This document shows positions 43,616 to 52,242 of a stretch of DNA of 64,000 nt, piece after piece. Source of the stretch: Streptomyces halstedii (GTDB lineage: Bacteria > Actinomycetota > Actinomycetes > Streptomycetales > Streptomycetaceae). The stretch is taken from assembly GCA_000720535.1 (NCBI GenBank), contig JOAZ01000014.1, positions 1 to 64,000 of the forward strand, read 5' to 3'. The notes beneath the pieces were generated by a model. The model saw nothing but the letters and a program-made list of their open reading frames with translations, had not been told where the DNA came from and made no database searches. The position numbers and the translations under genes were made by a program. The stretch's first letter is position 1. Each line of letters begins with the position of its first letter.

Positions 43616-44027
43616 GGCCGTTCCCTTCCTGGGTGGTCACGGTGTCGCCCGGCCGGGCCGGCACCAGACAAGCGCGGTTGTTGGGGGCGCCGTTGACGGA
43701 GGCCAGGCAGTCGTAGCAGCTGCCTATCCCGCAGAACGCCCCGCGTGGACGGCCGTTCAGCCGGGTGGTGCGCCAGCTCAGGACGCCGGCCGCCCACAGG
43801 GCCGCCGCGATGCTCTGTCCCGGCAGGGCACGGACCGGCAGCCCGTCGAAGCTGAACTCGAACCCCGCCCCGGAGTCGGCTGGCCCGGCGGCCCCGGCGG
43901 CCCCGGCAGACCCGGCCGACCCAGCCGAACCGCCCGGCCGGCCCGCCCCGGGGGCCGAACCGCCGGACCCCGCGGTGGTGCGTACGCGGATACGTATCAA
44001 GAGGCCCACTCCTCCGTCATGTGACAT
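43596..44027 (-). CDS. D-hydroxyproline dehydrogenase, small 2Fe-2S subunit (HcnA-like)
   Basis: 143 residues. A Gly/Ala/Ser/Pro low-complexity linker (about 18-50) precedes a Fer2_4 domain with cluster motif FCGIGSCYDCLASVNG...RAC. It passes electrons between the two flavin subunits. The ATG at 44027 lies within an operator-like site and 31 bp inside the end of the preceding oxidase gene, so translation is coupled. The linker is unusual for this family. Confidence 0.87.
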   Translation of the reverse strand: MSHDGGVGLLIRIRVRTTAGSGGSAPGAGRPGGSAGSAGSAGAAGAAGPADSGAGFEFSFDGLPVRALPGQSIAAALWAAGVLSWRTTRLNGRPRGAFCGIGSCYDCLASVNGAPNNRACLVPARPGDTVTTQEGNGRAWLQE

Positions 44028-45187
44028 GGCACAAGGGGGTCGAAACGGTCCGGCGCGAACGGCGCCAGATCAAGCGCGGGCTTCTCCCCGCTGATCACGG
44101 AGGCGATCAGGCTCCCCGTGGCGAGTGCCAGCCCGATGCCCGCTCCCTCGTGACCGCAGGCGTGGAAGAGGCCCGGCATCCGGCCGTCCGGACCGATCGC
44201 GGGGAGGTGGTCGGGCAGATAGGGGCGGAACCCGTGATAGGTGCGGAGCACGCGCACGTCCGCGAGTACGGGGAAGAGCGCCGAGGCCTGTGCGGCCAGC
44301 CGGGCCACCACCGGCACGGACAGCGTCCGCTCGAACCCGACCCGCTCACGGCTGGCCCCGATGAGCACGGGCCCGGCGGGCGTGCCCTCCACGACCGGTG
44401 AGGTCTGGAGCGCCGCCGAGCCGCTCGCCACGTCCGCCATGTACTCCGCCGCGTAGACCTTGTGCCGGATCAGCGGGGGCAGGGGTTCGGTGACCAGGAC
44501 GAATCCTCTGCGGGGCTGCACCGGCAACTGAACCCCGGCCAGGGCCGCCACGCGACCGCCCCAGGTGCCCGCCGCGTTGACGACCACGGCGGCGGCCAGT
44601 TCGCGTCGCGACGTCCGCACCCCGCGAACACCGCCGCCCCCCGGCTCCCCGTATATCTCCAGCACCTCTTCGCCGGGGAGGAAGAGCGCGCCCGCGCGAC
44701 GGGCCGCGTGCAGCAACCGGGCCGCCGCGAGGGCCGGTTGCACCTGACAGTCCTGCGGGTACAGGATCCCGCCGGCGAGGCCGGGCGCCAGGTGGGGCTC
44801 GACATCGCGCAGCCGGTCGGGTGTGACGTGGTACGCCTCGACACCCGAGGCGCGCTGCTCTTCGGCCGACGCGGACAGCGCGCCCAGCGACGCGTCCCCC
44901 GCCGCCACGACGAGGCCGCCCTTGGGGTCGAACTCGATGTCCTCCGGCAGCTCCTCCGCCAGCTCACGCCAGAGGGAGAGGGAGAGCAGAGCCAGGTCCA
45001 GTTCGGGGCCGGGGGCCTTGTCGGACACCAGCAGGTTCCCCTCCCCCGCTCCGGTGGTCCCCCCGGCGACCGGCCCCCGGTCGACGACGGCCACCGACAG
45101 TCCGGACCGGGAGGCGTAGTAGGCACACGCGGCCCCCACCACCCCGGCCCCGACGACAACGACATCCACAGGCTGTCTGATGGGCAC
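43997..45187 (-). CDS. D-hydroxyproline dehydrogenase, DAO-type catalytic subunit (HcnC-like)
   Basis: 396 residues of the D-amino-acid oxidase/glycine oxidase family. FAD motif VVVGAGVVGAACAYYASRSG at the N-terminus, a GGTTGAGEGN loop, and the C-terminal RTYHGFRPYLPDHLPAIGP and CGHEGAGIGLALATG substrate/flavin loops. It likely oxidises cis-4-hydroxy-D-proline to the pyrroline. First gene of the operon. GTG at 45187 lies 6 nt after a CATATT -10, so the transcript appears leaderless. Confidence 0.87.
   Translation of the reverse strand: MPIRQPVDVVVVGAGVVGAACAYYASRSGLSVAVVDRGPVAGGTTGAGEGNLLVSDKAPGPELDLALLSLSLWRELAEELPEDIEFDPKGGLVVAAGDASLGALSASAEEQRASGVEAYHVTPDRLRDVEPHLAPGLAGGILYPQDCQVQPALAAARLLHAARRAGALFLPGEEVLEIYGEPGGGGVRGVRTSRRELAAAVVVNAAGTWGGRVAALAGVQLPVQPRRGFVLVTEPLPPLIRHKVYAAEYMADVASGSAALQTSPVVEGTPAGPVLIGASRERVGFERTLSVPVVARLAAQASALFPVLADVRVLRTYHGFRPYLPDHLPAIGPDGRMPGLFHACGHEGAGIGLALATGSLIASVISGEKPALDLAPFAPDRFDPLVPCHMTEEWAS
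44020..44033. promoter_or_regulatory. Operator-like site TGTGACATGGCACA at a gene junction
   Basis: Exact copy of the 41858-41871 site. It covers the start codon of the 2Fe-2S subunit and the last codons of the DAO-type subunit. It might be an internal roadblock operator, or simply the codons HM and MSH read in this context. Identity over 14 bp with a promoter-proximal site favours the former. Confidence 0.45.
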
Positions 45188-45193
45188 GGCAGT

Positions 45194-45222
45194 AATATGT
45201 CACATTGCTCTGGGGGTGCCAA
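45194..45222 (-). promoter_or_regulatory. Promoter of the hydroxyproline dehydrogenase operon, with overlapping operator
   Basis: On the minus strand TTGGCA (45222-45217), a 17-nt spacer, and CATATT (45199-45194). Six nt later comes the GTG start at 45187, so the message is probably leaderless. TGTGACATA (45204-45196), one base off the shared TGTGACATG core, overlaps the -10. A further GTGACATGA lies at 45236-45244. This is a textbook layout for repression. Confidence 0.6.
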
Positions 45223-45350
45223 GGGTGCGGACCAGGTGACATGACGCCCGCCCGCCGCCCACCTGACTGACCGTCATTTCACTGTCCACACACCCGAGAA
45301 CCCCGCCGACTCCCTCCCCGCACATCCCGGCGGGCCCAGCTCCGACCCCC

Positions 45351-45453
45351 CGGAGCCGGAGCACGCCCCCGACCCTCGGAGCCGGGGCACGCCCCCGACC
45401 CAGAGGCCAGGGGGCAACTGGCCGACCTCAGAGGCCGCGGCACACAACCGGCC
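45351..45453. repeat. Imperfect ~25-bp tandem repeats
   Basis: CGGAGCCGGAGCACGCCCCC plus GACCCT at 45351 is repeated at 45377 with one change, then decays through AGAGGCC/GGGGCA variants to the end of the PoxB-like gene. It lies in the gap downstream of that gene. No gene is seen in 45245-45453. Confidence 0.55.
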
Positions 45454-47196
45454 TCAAGGCCGGGGCACGTTACGGAGGTTGGAGCGGGCCATCTGCAACA
45501 TCCGCCCGACTCCCCCGTCCAGCACGATCTTGCTGGCGGAGAGCGCGAACCCGGTGACCATGTCGGCGCTGATCTTCGGCGGAATGGAGAGCGCGTTCGG
45601 GTCGGTGACCACGTCCACCAACGCGGGCCCCTTGTGCTTGAAGGCGTCCTTCAGCGCGCCCTCCAACTGCTTGGGCTTCTCGACGCGCACGCCGTACGCA
45701 CCGGCGGCCCGCGCGATCGCCGCGAAGTCGGGGTTCTTGTTGGTCGTACCGAACGACGGCAGTCCGGCGACGAGCATCTCCAGTTCGACCATGCCGAGTG
45801 AGGAGTTGTTGAACAGGACGACCTTCACGGGCAGGTCGTACTGGACGAGGGTGAGGAAGTCGCCCATCAGCATGCTGAACCCGCCGTCGCCGGACATCGA
45901 CACGACCTGCCGATTCGGGTCGACGAACTGGGCGCCGATCGCCTGCGGAAGCGCGTTGGCCATCGAGCCGTGGCTGAACGAACCGATCACCCGGCGCTTG
46001 CCGTTGGGCGTGAGGTAGCGGGCGGCCCACACATTGCACATACCGGTGTCGACCGTGAACACCGCGTCGTCGTCGGCGAGTTCGTCCAGCACCGACGCCA
46101 CGTACTCCGGGTGGATCGGCACGTGCTTCTCGACCTTGCGGGTGTAGGCCTTGACCACACCCTCCAGCGCGTCGGCGTGCTTCTTCAGCATCCGGTCGAG
46201 GAACTTGCGGTTCTCCTTGATCCTCACCTGGGGTGTCAGGCACCGCAGCGTCTCGCGGACGTCCCCCCACACCGCCAGGTCGAGCTTGGACCTGCGGCCC
46301 AGGTGCTCCGGGCGCACATCGACCTGCACGATCTTCACATCGGTCGGGAGGAAGGCGTTGTACGGGAAGTCGGTGCCCAGCAGGATGAGCAGGTCGCACT
46401 CGTTGGTCGCCTCGTAGGCGGCTCCGTAGCCGAGCAGCCCGCTCATCCCGACGTCGAACGGGTTGTCGTACTGGATCCACTCCTTGCCGCGCAGCGCGTG
46501 CCCGACCGGGGCCTTCACCCGCTCCGCGAACTCCATCACCTCGGCGTGCGCGCCGGCGGTGCCGCTGCCGCAGAACAGGGTCACCCGTTCGGCCTCGTCC
46601 ACCATGCGGCGGAGCTTGTCGATCTCCTCGTCACCGGGCCGTACGGACGGCCGCGAGGTCACCAGCGCGTGCTCGACGGACTTCTCCGGAGCGGGCTGGG
46701 AGGCGATGTCACCGGGCATCGCGACAACACTGACGCCGCCCTGGCCGATCGCGTGCTGGATGGCCGTCTGGAGCAGTCGCGGCATCTGCTGCGGGTTGGA
46801 GATCATCTCGTTGTAGTGGCTGCACTCCTGGAAGAGCAGTTCGGGGTGCGTCGCCTGGAAGTAGGCGAGCCCGATCTCGCTCGACGGGATGTGTGAGGCG
46901 AGGGCGAGCACCGGGGCCATCGAGCGGTGGGCGTCGTAGAGACCGTTGATGAGGTGCAGGTTGCCGGGGCCGCAGGACCCGGCGCAGACGGCCAGATTCC
47001 CGGTGATCTGGGCTTCGGCCCCGGCGGCGAACGCGGCGGTCTCCTCGTGGCGGACCTGGATCCACTCCATGGCCGGGTTACGCCGAACGGCGTCCACCAC
47101 GGGGTTGAGACTGTCGCCGACGACGCCGTACATCCGCTTGACGCCCGCCCGCGCGAGGATGTCGACGAACTGCTCCGAGACGTTCTGCTTGGCCAT
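45454..47196 (-). CDS. Thiamine-diphosphate enzyme, pyruvate dehydrogenase (quinone)/PoxB type
   Basis: 580 residues, three-domain TPP fold. The catalytic Glu is in RHEETAAFAAG, the FAD-domain-like centre in AYEATNECDLLILLGTDFPY, and the TPP-binding motif in GDGGFSMLMGDFLTL...NNSSLGM. PoxB enzymes decarboxylate pyruvate to acetate and reduce menaquinone at the membrane. Acetolactate synthase is less likely because RHEETAAFAAGAEAQITG is the PoxB form. ATG at 47196. Convergent neighbour of nothing; it stands alone. Confidence 0.88.
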   Translation of the reverse strand: MAKQNVSEQFVDILARAGVKRMYGVVGDSLNPVVDAVRRNPAMEWIQVRHEETAAFAAGAEAQITGNLAVCAGSCGPGNLHLINGLYDAHRSMAPVLALASHIPSSEIGLAYFQATHPELLFQECSHYNEMISNPQQMPRLLQTAIQHAIGQGGVSVVAMPGDIASQPAPEKSVEHALVTSRPSVRPGDEEIDKLRRMVDEAERVTLFCGSGTAGAHAEVMEFAERVKAPVGHALRGKEWIQYDNPFDVGMSGLLGYGAAYEATNECDLLILLGTDFPYNAFLPTDVKIVQVDVRPEHLGRRSKLDLAVWGDVRETLRCLTPQVRIKENRKFLDRMLKKHADALEGVVKAYTRKVEKHVPIHPEYVASVLDELADDDAVFTVDTGMCNVWAARYLTPNGKRRVIGSFSHGSMANALPQAIGAQFVDPNRQVVSMSGDGGFSMLMGDFLTLVQYDLPVKVVLFNNSSLGMVELEMLVAGLPSFGTTNKNPDFAAIARAAGAYGVRVEKPKQLEGALKDAFKHKGPALVDVVTDPNALSIPPKISADMVTGFALSASKIVLDGGVGRMLQMARSNLRNVPRP

Positions 47197-47318
47197 GGGT
47201 GCGCACCCTTTCTGCTCTGCTCCGTACACATGCGGCTGTCCCGGCACCGGAGCCCGAAACGTCGGGCCGAGGGCCCGCCGGGCGGACTCCGGTGTCCATC
47301 AACCCATGGTGTGCGCGG

Positions 47319-49706
47319 TTACGCCTCCCAGACCGCGGCGGCCGTACGGTCGTCGGCGTAGCCCTTGACCCGTAGCTGGACGTCCGCGAGATAGGCGGGC
47401 AGCCCCGGCGGGTCACCGGCCGTCCAGCGGCGGGCCAGCTCCTCGGCGAGGTCCGGGGCGCCGCGCACCGGTTCGGCCAGTCCGTTGCCGCAGAGGAGCA
47501 GGGTGTCCCCGGGCCTGGCCACCGAGGCGCGGAAGCGGAACGGCTCGGCGGGTGGCGGCGCGGCCGGGCCCCCGGCGTACGGCGGCGGGGCCGTGGTGAT
47601 CTGGAGGTCCATCGTCAACCGGTCGCCCCCCGGACCTTCTTCGGGCCGGGACGGGTCGGCCGGGGCGGGAACGAACGGTTCGAGGTCCTGCCAGGCTCCG
47701 TCGCGCAGGCGGAACAGCCCTCCGGGGCCCACGCCGAAGAAGACCCGCGTGCGGCAGGCCGGATCCGCGGACAGCAGCAGGCAGCGGAGCCCTGCGGTGT
47801 ACGCGGACGGCTCCAGGCCGAGTTCGGCGGCACGGGCGCGCAGCTTCCCGTACGTACGGTCGGTGAGCCGGTGCAGCCCCGATTTCAGGTCGCCCCTGCG
47901 GCCGGCCCTTATGTCGTCGGCGAGGCGGGTGTGGCTGCGGGCGACGGCACCGCCGATCCACCGGCAGGCGTCGGCCGCGGCCAGGTGGGCGTGCTCGGTG
48001 GCCCGCGCGCCGCAGGCCACCGCGACCAGGACGAGCGCGCCGTCCCCCGTACCGAAGCGCGCGGTGAGCAGGGCGTCTCGGCGCGGCTCGCCACGGAAGC
48101 GCGCCGAGTCCCCGCGTACGGACGTGGCCCGCAGGGTCCAGGTGCCGTACCGGGCGCCGTCGAGCACGGTGTCCGGTACGAGTCCGTCGAGGTCGTCGGC
48201 ACCGGACGCGGGCAGCGTGACGGGCTCGGGCTCATAGGTGGGCGGCCGGTCCCCGAGATGCTCCACGAGCGGGCGCGGCGCGTGCCGGTCCGCGTCCGAC
48301 AGCGGCACGGACGAGGCCTCGGACGGCGGCGCGGACATCTCGGTCGAGGGCTGGGGCGCCAGCGGCACGGCGAAGGTCAGGGGCGCCGGCTCCTGGACGC
48401 CGGGGGCTTCCCACGGCGGGCGCACGGCGATGATCTGTGGCCGCGTCCTCGGCGACGACGCGGTCTCGGCCTTCCGTGACGTGGTACGCGGATCGGGTAC
48501 GGGCGGTGGAGGCGGCGGCTCCGGTACGGAGGCGACCTCCGGTGCGGAGGGGGCCTCCGGCCGGAGGGGCCGAGCAGGCTGAGCGGGGGCGGGCGGCGGC
48601 AGGGGTCCGTCACCCCGGGATGCCGCCTTCGGTGTGGGGCGCGGGGGCGGCCCGCCGGACGGCTCGGGCGTCGGGTCCCAGGCGGACCCGGCGGCGGGCA
48701 GCACCGGGGCACCGGACGAGGCCGCTCCGAACCCCGTCCCCCGCTCCGACGCGCCGCCGTCCGACACCGCCGTCTCTGCCGCCCATGACGCCCGTGACGC
48801 CTCCGGAGGGCCCGGCTCGGGCGGCGGGGCCGATCCGGACCATGCGGCCGGGGCGGACGGCGAGGCTCCGTAGCCCGTCCCGGGCTCAGGGGGCGGCTCC
48901 GGCGCCGTAGCGGCCGGTCGTGCCTGGTCGGCCGCCGACCGGCCGGGGGCCTCCCCCTGGACCGACGACCGCGGGTCCCGGCCACTTGGCGGGGCACCCG
49001 GAACGACCCGTTCCACCTCATCGGCCGGAACAGGCGGCTCCGGCGCGGGCGACCCCGGCGCGGGCATCACCGGCGCAGGGGGCTGCGGCTCGGGCATCAC
49101 CGGCGCGGGCGTCACCGACGGCATACGCGACTCCGGCTCGGGCGTCACCGGCTCGGGCGTCACCGACGTACGCGACCCCGGCGCGTCAGCCGCCGGAAGG
49201 CGGGGTTCCGGTACGTGCACGCCCCTGACCGGATGGTCCAGCGGGCCGGAGTCCCGAACCGCTTCGGGGCCGGGGACCACGCCCTGCTCCGCACTCGGCC
49301 CCGGACTCGAACCAGTGCCGTCCCCCAGGGGCTCGCCCCGCCCCGGTCCTCGTCCCGGACCCTCGCCCCGGTCCCGGCCCGGCCTCCGGCCGGATTCACC
49401 GTCGCCGTCCGGTACCGAATTCTCGCCCGGGACGGAGCCCCTGTCCGGGACGGACCCCGCCTCCGGGACCCGCCCCCGGCCCGGGGGCGGGGAGCCCTGT
49501 ACGGCTCCCTCACCCGGGGCAGAGTCCCCGTCACCGGCCGGTGCCCCGCCCGCCCCGCCCACCGCGTCCGACGCGGAGTCGAAGCGGTCGTCGAGACTGT
49601 CGGGCGCGCTGCTCGGGCCCGTGTCCGGCGTGGCCTCGTCGTACAGCCGACGCCACCAGTCGTCCTCATGGGCGGCGGGCTTCTCCCCCTGCTGGCTCAT
49701 GCCCAT
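47319..49706 (-). CDS. PP2C-like protein with a very long disordered N-terminus
   Basis: 795 residues. Roughly residues 1-530 are Pro/Gly/Ser/Glu-rich and disordered, with short repeats (VTPEPVTPEPES, APVMPEPQPPAPVMPAP). The last ~260 resemble a PP2C-type phosphatase domain (TSVRGDSARFRGEPRRDALLTARFG, LVLVAVACG, LCGNGLAEPV). Several of the usual metal-binding Asp positions are not obvious, so it could be a sensor or a degenerate phosphatase. ATG at 49706. The much longer reading frame extending to 51992 is rejected. Confidence 0.7.
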   Translation of the reverse strand: MGMSQQGEKPAAHEDDWWRRLYDEATPDTGPSSAPDSLDDRFDSASDAVGGAGGAPAGDGDSAPGEGAVQGSPPPGRGRVPEAGSVPDRGSVPGENSVPDGDGESGRRPGRDRGEGPGRGPGRGEPLGDGTGSSPGPSAEQGVVPGPEAVRDSGPLDHPVRGVHVPEPRLPAADAPGSRTSVTPEPVTPEPESRMPSVTPAPVMPEPQPPAPVMPAPGSPAPEPPVPADEVERVVPGAPPSGRDPRSSVQGEAPGRSAADQARPAATAPEPPPEPGTGYGASPSAPAAWSGSAPPPEPGPPEASRASWAAETAVSDGGASERGTGFGAASSGAPVLPAAGSAWDPTPEPSGGPPPRPTPKAASRGDGPLPPPAPAQPARPLRPEAPSAPEVASVPEPPPPPPVPDPRTTSRKAETASSPRTRPQIIAVRPPWEAPGVQEPAPLTFAVPLAPQPSTEMSAPPSEASSVPLSDADRHAPRPLVEHLGDRPPTYEPEPVTLPASGADDLDGLVPDTVLDGARYGTWTLRATSVRGDSARFRGEPRRDALLTARFGTGDGALVLVAVACGARATEHAHLAAADACRWIGGAVARSHTRLADDIRAGRRGDLKSGLHRLTDRTYGKLRARAAELGLEPSAYTAGLRCLLLSADPACRTRVFFGVGPGGLFRLRDGAWQDLEPFVPAPADPSRPEEGPGGDRLTMDLQITTAPPPYAGGPAAPPPAEPFRFRASVARPGDTLLLCGNGLAEPVRGAPDLAEELARRWTAGDPPGLPAYLADVQLRVKGYADDRTAAAVWEA

Positions 49707-50015
49707 AGTGTCCACCGCGCCGGGCGTACGGAAACGGGTCATCCGCGAAACGCGCCCGGAATTGACACGTCGGCAGGAGCCTGCCGGGCGTCCACACCCC
49801 CCACGGGAAGGACGACCGGCCGGCCCCCGCAGCCCGCCTGCGGGCCGGTTCCGAACGGTTCCGGCCACGGTGCCGCGGTGGCGCCACCCTGGCAGAAGGT
49901 CAGGTCGGACGGGGCATGATGGGCCCGGCGGGTTTACGCCGTGGCTGCTTTCCGCCACCGCGGCCCGCCGCACGGGCGCAGCGGTGCGCGACCACCACCT
50001 GGGGAGGGCCGGAAG
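49707..50015. other. Divergent gap without a gene
   Basis: 309 bp between the PP2C-like gene and the LuxR-type regulator. It contains a perfect TTGACA near 49759 but no matching -10, and a CCCGCAG / CTGCGGG hairpin near 49835. Nothing codes here. Confidence 0.4.
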
Positions 50016-51002
50016 ATGCTGGCAGCGATAGGTCTCGACGTGAGGCAGGAGGCGGCCTACCGGGCGCTCGTCACGGTGGGGGCGGCGGAAGTCACCGATC
50101 TCGCGCGTCGGCTCGCGCTGCCCGAGGCGGACACGGAACGCGCCCTGCGCGGGCTGGAACAGCAGGGGCTCGCCGCACAGTCCTCCGCGCGGGCCGGACG
50201 CTGGGTGGCCGCGCCGCCCGGGGTCGCGCTGGGGGCCCTGCTGACCCAGCGGCGGCACGAACTGGAGCGGGCCGAGCTGGCGTCCGTGCTGCTGGCCGAG
50301 GAGTACCGGGCCGAGGCGGACGAACCCGCCGCGCACGACCTGGTGGAGGTGGTGACCGGGGCGAGCGCGGTGGCACACCGCTTCCATCAGCTGCAACTGG
50401 GCGCCACCTCGGAGGTGTGTGCCCTGGTCACGGGGAAACCGGTCGCGGTCACCGGGATGGAGAACGGTTCGGAGGAGCGGGTGGCGATGCGCGGGGTGTC
50501 CTACCGCGTGGTCGTGGAGCGCGATGTGCTGTCGCTGCCGTCCGGGATCGACGAGCTGTCCGCCGCGCTGGGACGGGACGAGCAGTGCCGGGTGGTCGAC
50601 CGGGTGCCGACGAAGCTGGTGGTGGCCGACGCGTCGCTGGCGATGGTGCCGCTGACCGGCCGGGCCGTGGAGCCCGCCGCGCTGGTCGTCCACGCGAGCG
50701 GGCTGCTGGAGTCGCTGATGGGGCTCTTCGAGGCGGTGTGGCGGGACGCGATGCCGTTGCGGCTGGGCGAGGGCGGCGTACGGGAGGAGAGCGGACCGGG
50801 GCCGGACGCCACCGATCTGGAGATCCTGTCCCTGTTGCTGGCGGGTCTGACGGACGCGAGCGTGGCGAAGCAGTTGGAACTGGGCCTGCGGACGGTGCAG
50901 CGGCGGGTCAAGGGGCTCATGGAGCTGACGGGTGTCTCCACCCGGTTGCAGCTGGGGTGGCACGCGTACGAGCGGGGCTGGGTGGCCCGCGCACCGCGCT
51001 GA
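50016..51002 (+). CDS. TrmB/LuxR-type helix-turn-helix regulator
   Basis: 328 residues. An N-terminal TrmB-like winged helix (LDVRQEAAYRALVTVGAAEVTDLARRL) is followed by a middle sensory region. The C-terminal LuxR-type HTH reads DLEILSLLLAGLTDASVAKQLELGLRTVQRRVKGLMELTG in pattern. Streptomyces have many such orphan regulators. ATG at 50016 preceded by GGGGAGG. Signal and targets unknown. Confidence 0.82.
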   Translation: MLAAIGLDVRQEAAYRALVTVGAAEVTDLARRLALPEADTERALRGLEQQGLAAQSSARAGRWVAAPPGVALGALLTQRRHELERAELASVLLAEEYRAEADEPAAHDLVEVVTGASAVAHRFHQLQLGATSEVCALVTGKPVAVTGMENGSEERVAMRGVSYRVVVERDVLSLPSGIDELSAALGRDEQCRVVDRVPTKLVVADASLAMVPLTGRAVEPAALVVHASGLLESLMGLFEAVWRDAMPLRLGEGGVREESGPGPDATDLEILSLLLAGLTDASVAKQLELGLRTVQRRVKGLMELTGVSTRLQLGWHAYERGWVARAPR

Positions 51003-51218
51003 ACAGACCGCGCGCCTGCCGAGACGACCGAGACGACCCCGCTGGGCGCCTCGACCGACGCGACGCCCCCGCTGAGCGCGCCCGACCGCCGTGACGGCCC
51101 GCTCGGTGCGAGGCCGTGACACCTCGGCCCCGCACCCCCCTCGGCTCCGCACCACGGGTCCGCCCACGGCGGGCCCCGCTGACAGGCGGGACCGGGCGGG
51201 CTCCGGCACGCTGGTCGA

Positions 51219-51701
51219 ATGAGTGTGTGGCAGCTCGTCGCCGTCGGCGCGGTGATGCTGCTCGGCCTGGTCGGGGTGCTGGTGCCGGGCGTCCCCGGAC
51301 AGGCCATCGTGTGGGCCGCGGTGCTGTGGTGGGCGCTGACGGACCCGACCCCGGTCGCCTGGGGCGTCCTGATCGGGACGACCGGCCTGCTCCTGTTGAA
51401 CCAGGCGCTCAAGGCGCTGCTCCCCCCGCGCCGCCGGAAGCGGACCGGGGTGCCGCGCGGCACCCTGATGCTCGCCGGTCTCGCGGGCATCGCCGGATTC
51501 TTCGTGGTCCCGGTGATCGGCGGTGTGCTGGGGTACGTCGGTGCGCTGTACGGGGCCGAACGGACACGCCTGGGCGGCCACGGCGCGGGCCGCACCTCCG
51601 TCAGAACGGTGATGCGGGCGGCCGGCTACTCGGTGCTCGTGGAGCTCTACTGCTGCCTGCTGCCGGTGGGCGTCTGGCTGGGCGCCCTGATCTGGGCCTG
51701 A
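51219..51701 (+). CDS. DUF456 membrane protein
   Basis: 160 residues with four or five hydrophobic segments and the DUF456 pattern LVGVLVPGVPGQAIVWAAVLWW near the N-terminus, plus GGVLGYVGALYGAERTR. Function unknown; found widely in actinobacteria. ATG at 51219. The 216-bp gap upstream (51003-51218) has no gene. Confidence 0.75.
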   Translation: MSVWQLVAVGAVMLLGLVGVLVPGVPGQAIVWAAVLWWALTDPTPVAWGVLIGTTGLLLLNQALKALLPPRRRKRTGVPRGTLMLAGLAGIAGFFVVPVIGGVLGYVGALYGAERTRLGGHGAGRTSVRTVMRAAGYSVLVELYCCLLPVGVWLGALIWA

Positions 51702-51864
51702 GCGGCGGGCGGAACCACGACCCCCGGCGCAGCGGCCACCACCGGCACAGGGCCACCACCGCACAAGGCGACCACCACACAGAGCGCCCACCGGCACAGG
51801 GCGCTCACCGGCGCGGGACGCCCGCCCGATGTGCGCGCCCACGCCTCCGTGTGACGCTGGTCCC

Positions 51865-52242
51865 ATGACCGAATTCAGCGAGGCCGAGCGCGCGTACCTC
51901 GGCTCCCAGCGGCTCGGCAGGCTGGCCACCGTGGACCGGCGGGGGCAACCGCAGGCCAACCCGGTCGGCTTCTTCCCGCAGCCGGACGGCACGATCCTGG
52001 TCGGCGGCTACACCCTCGGGAAGACGAAGAAGTGGCGCAACCTCCAGGCCAACCCCAAGGTGGCCCTGGTCGTCGACGACATCGTCAGTCTGCGGCCGTG
52101 GGCGGTGCGGGGCGTCGACATCCGGGGCGAAGCCGAACTCCTCATCGGGCCGCACGACCTCGGCGCGCACTTCAGCGACGAGCTGATCCGGATCCACCCG
52201 AAGAAGATCCACAGCTGGGGTCTGGAGGAGGAGCGGCCCTGA
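51865..52242 (+). CDS. PPOX-class F420-dependent oxidoreductase
   Basis: 125 residues, a split beta-barrel flavin/F420-binding protein (LGRLATVDRRGQPQANPVGF, KWRNLQANPKVALVVDD, VRGVDIRGEAEL). Members reduce diverse substrates with F420H2; the substrate is unknown. Its last 71 bp overlap the 3' end of the convergent Ada-AlkA gene. Confidence 0.82.
   Translation: MTEFSEAERAYLGSQRLGRLATVDRRGQPQANPVGFFPQPDGTILVGGYTLGKTKKWRNLQANPKVALVVDDIVSLRPWAVRGVDIRGEAELLIGPHDLGAHFSDELIRIHPKKIHSWGLEEERP

Noticed and set aside
45351-45453. Tandem ~25-bp repeats considered as an iteron origin or CRISPR
   Set aside because: Only two good copies with decaying remnants, no spacers, and no replication or cas gene nearby.
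49707-51992. The long in-frame extension upstream of the PP2C-like gene (total 1557 codons)
   Set aside because: It runs antisense through the LuxR-type and DUF456 genes and has no family-like sequence; the ATG at 49706 has a ribosome site.
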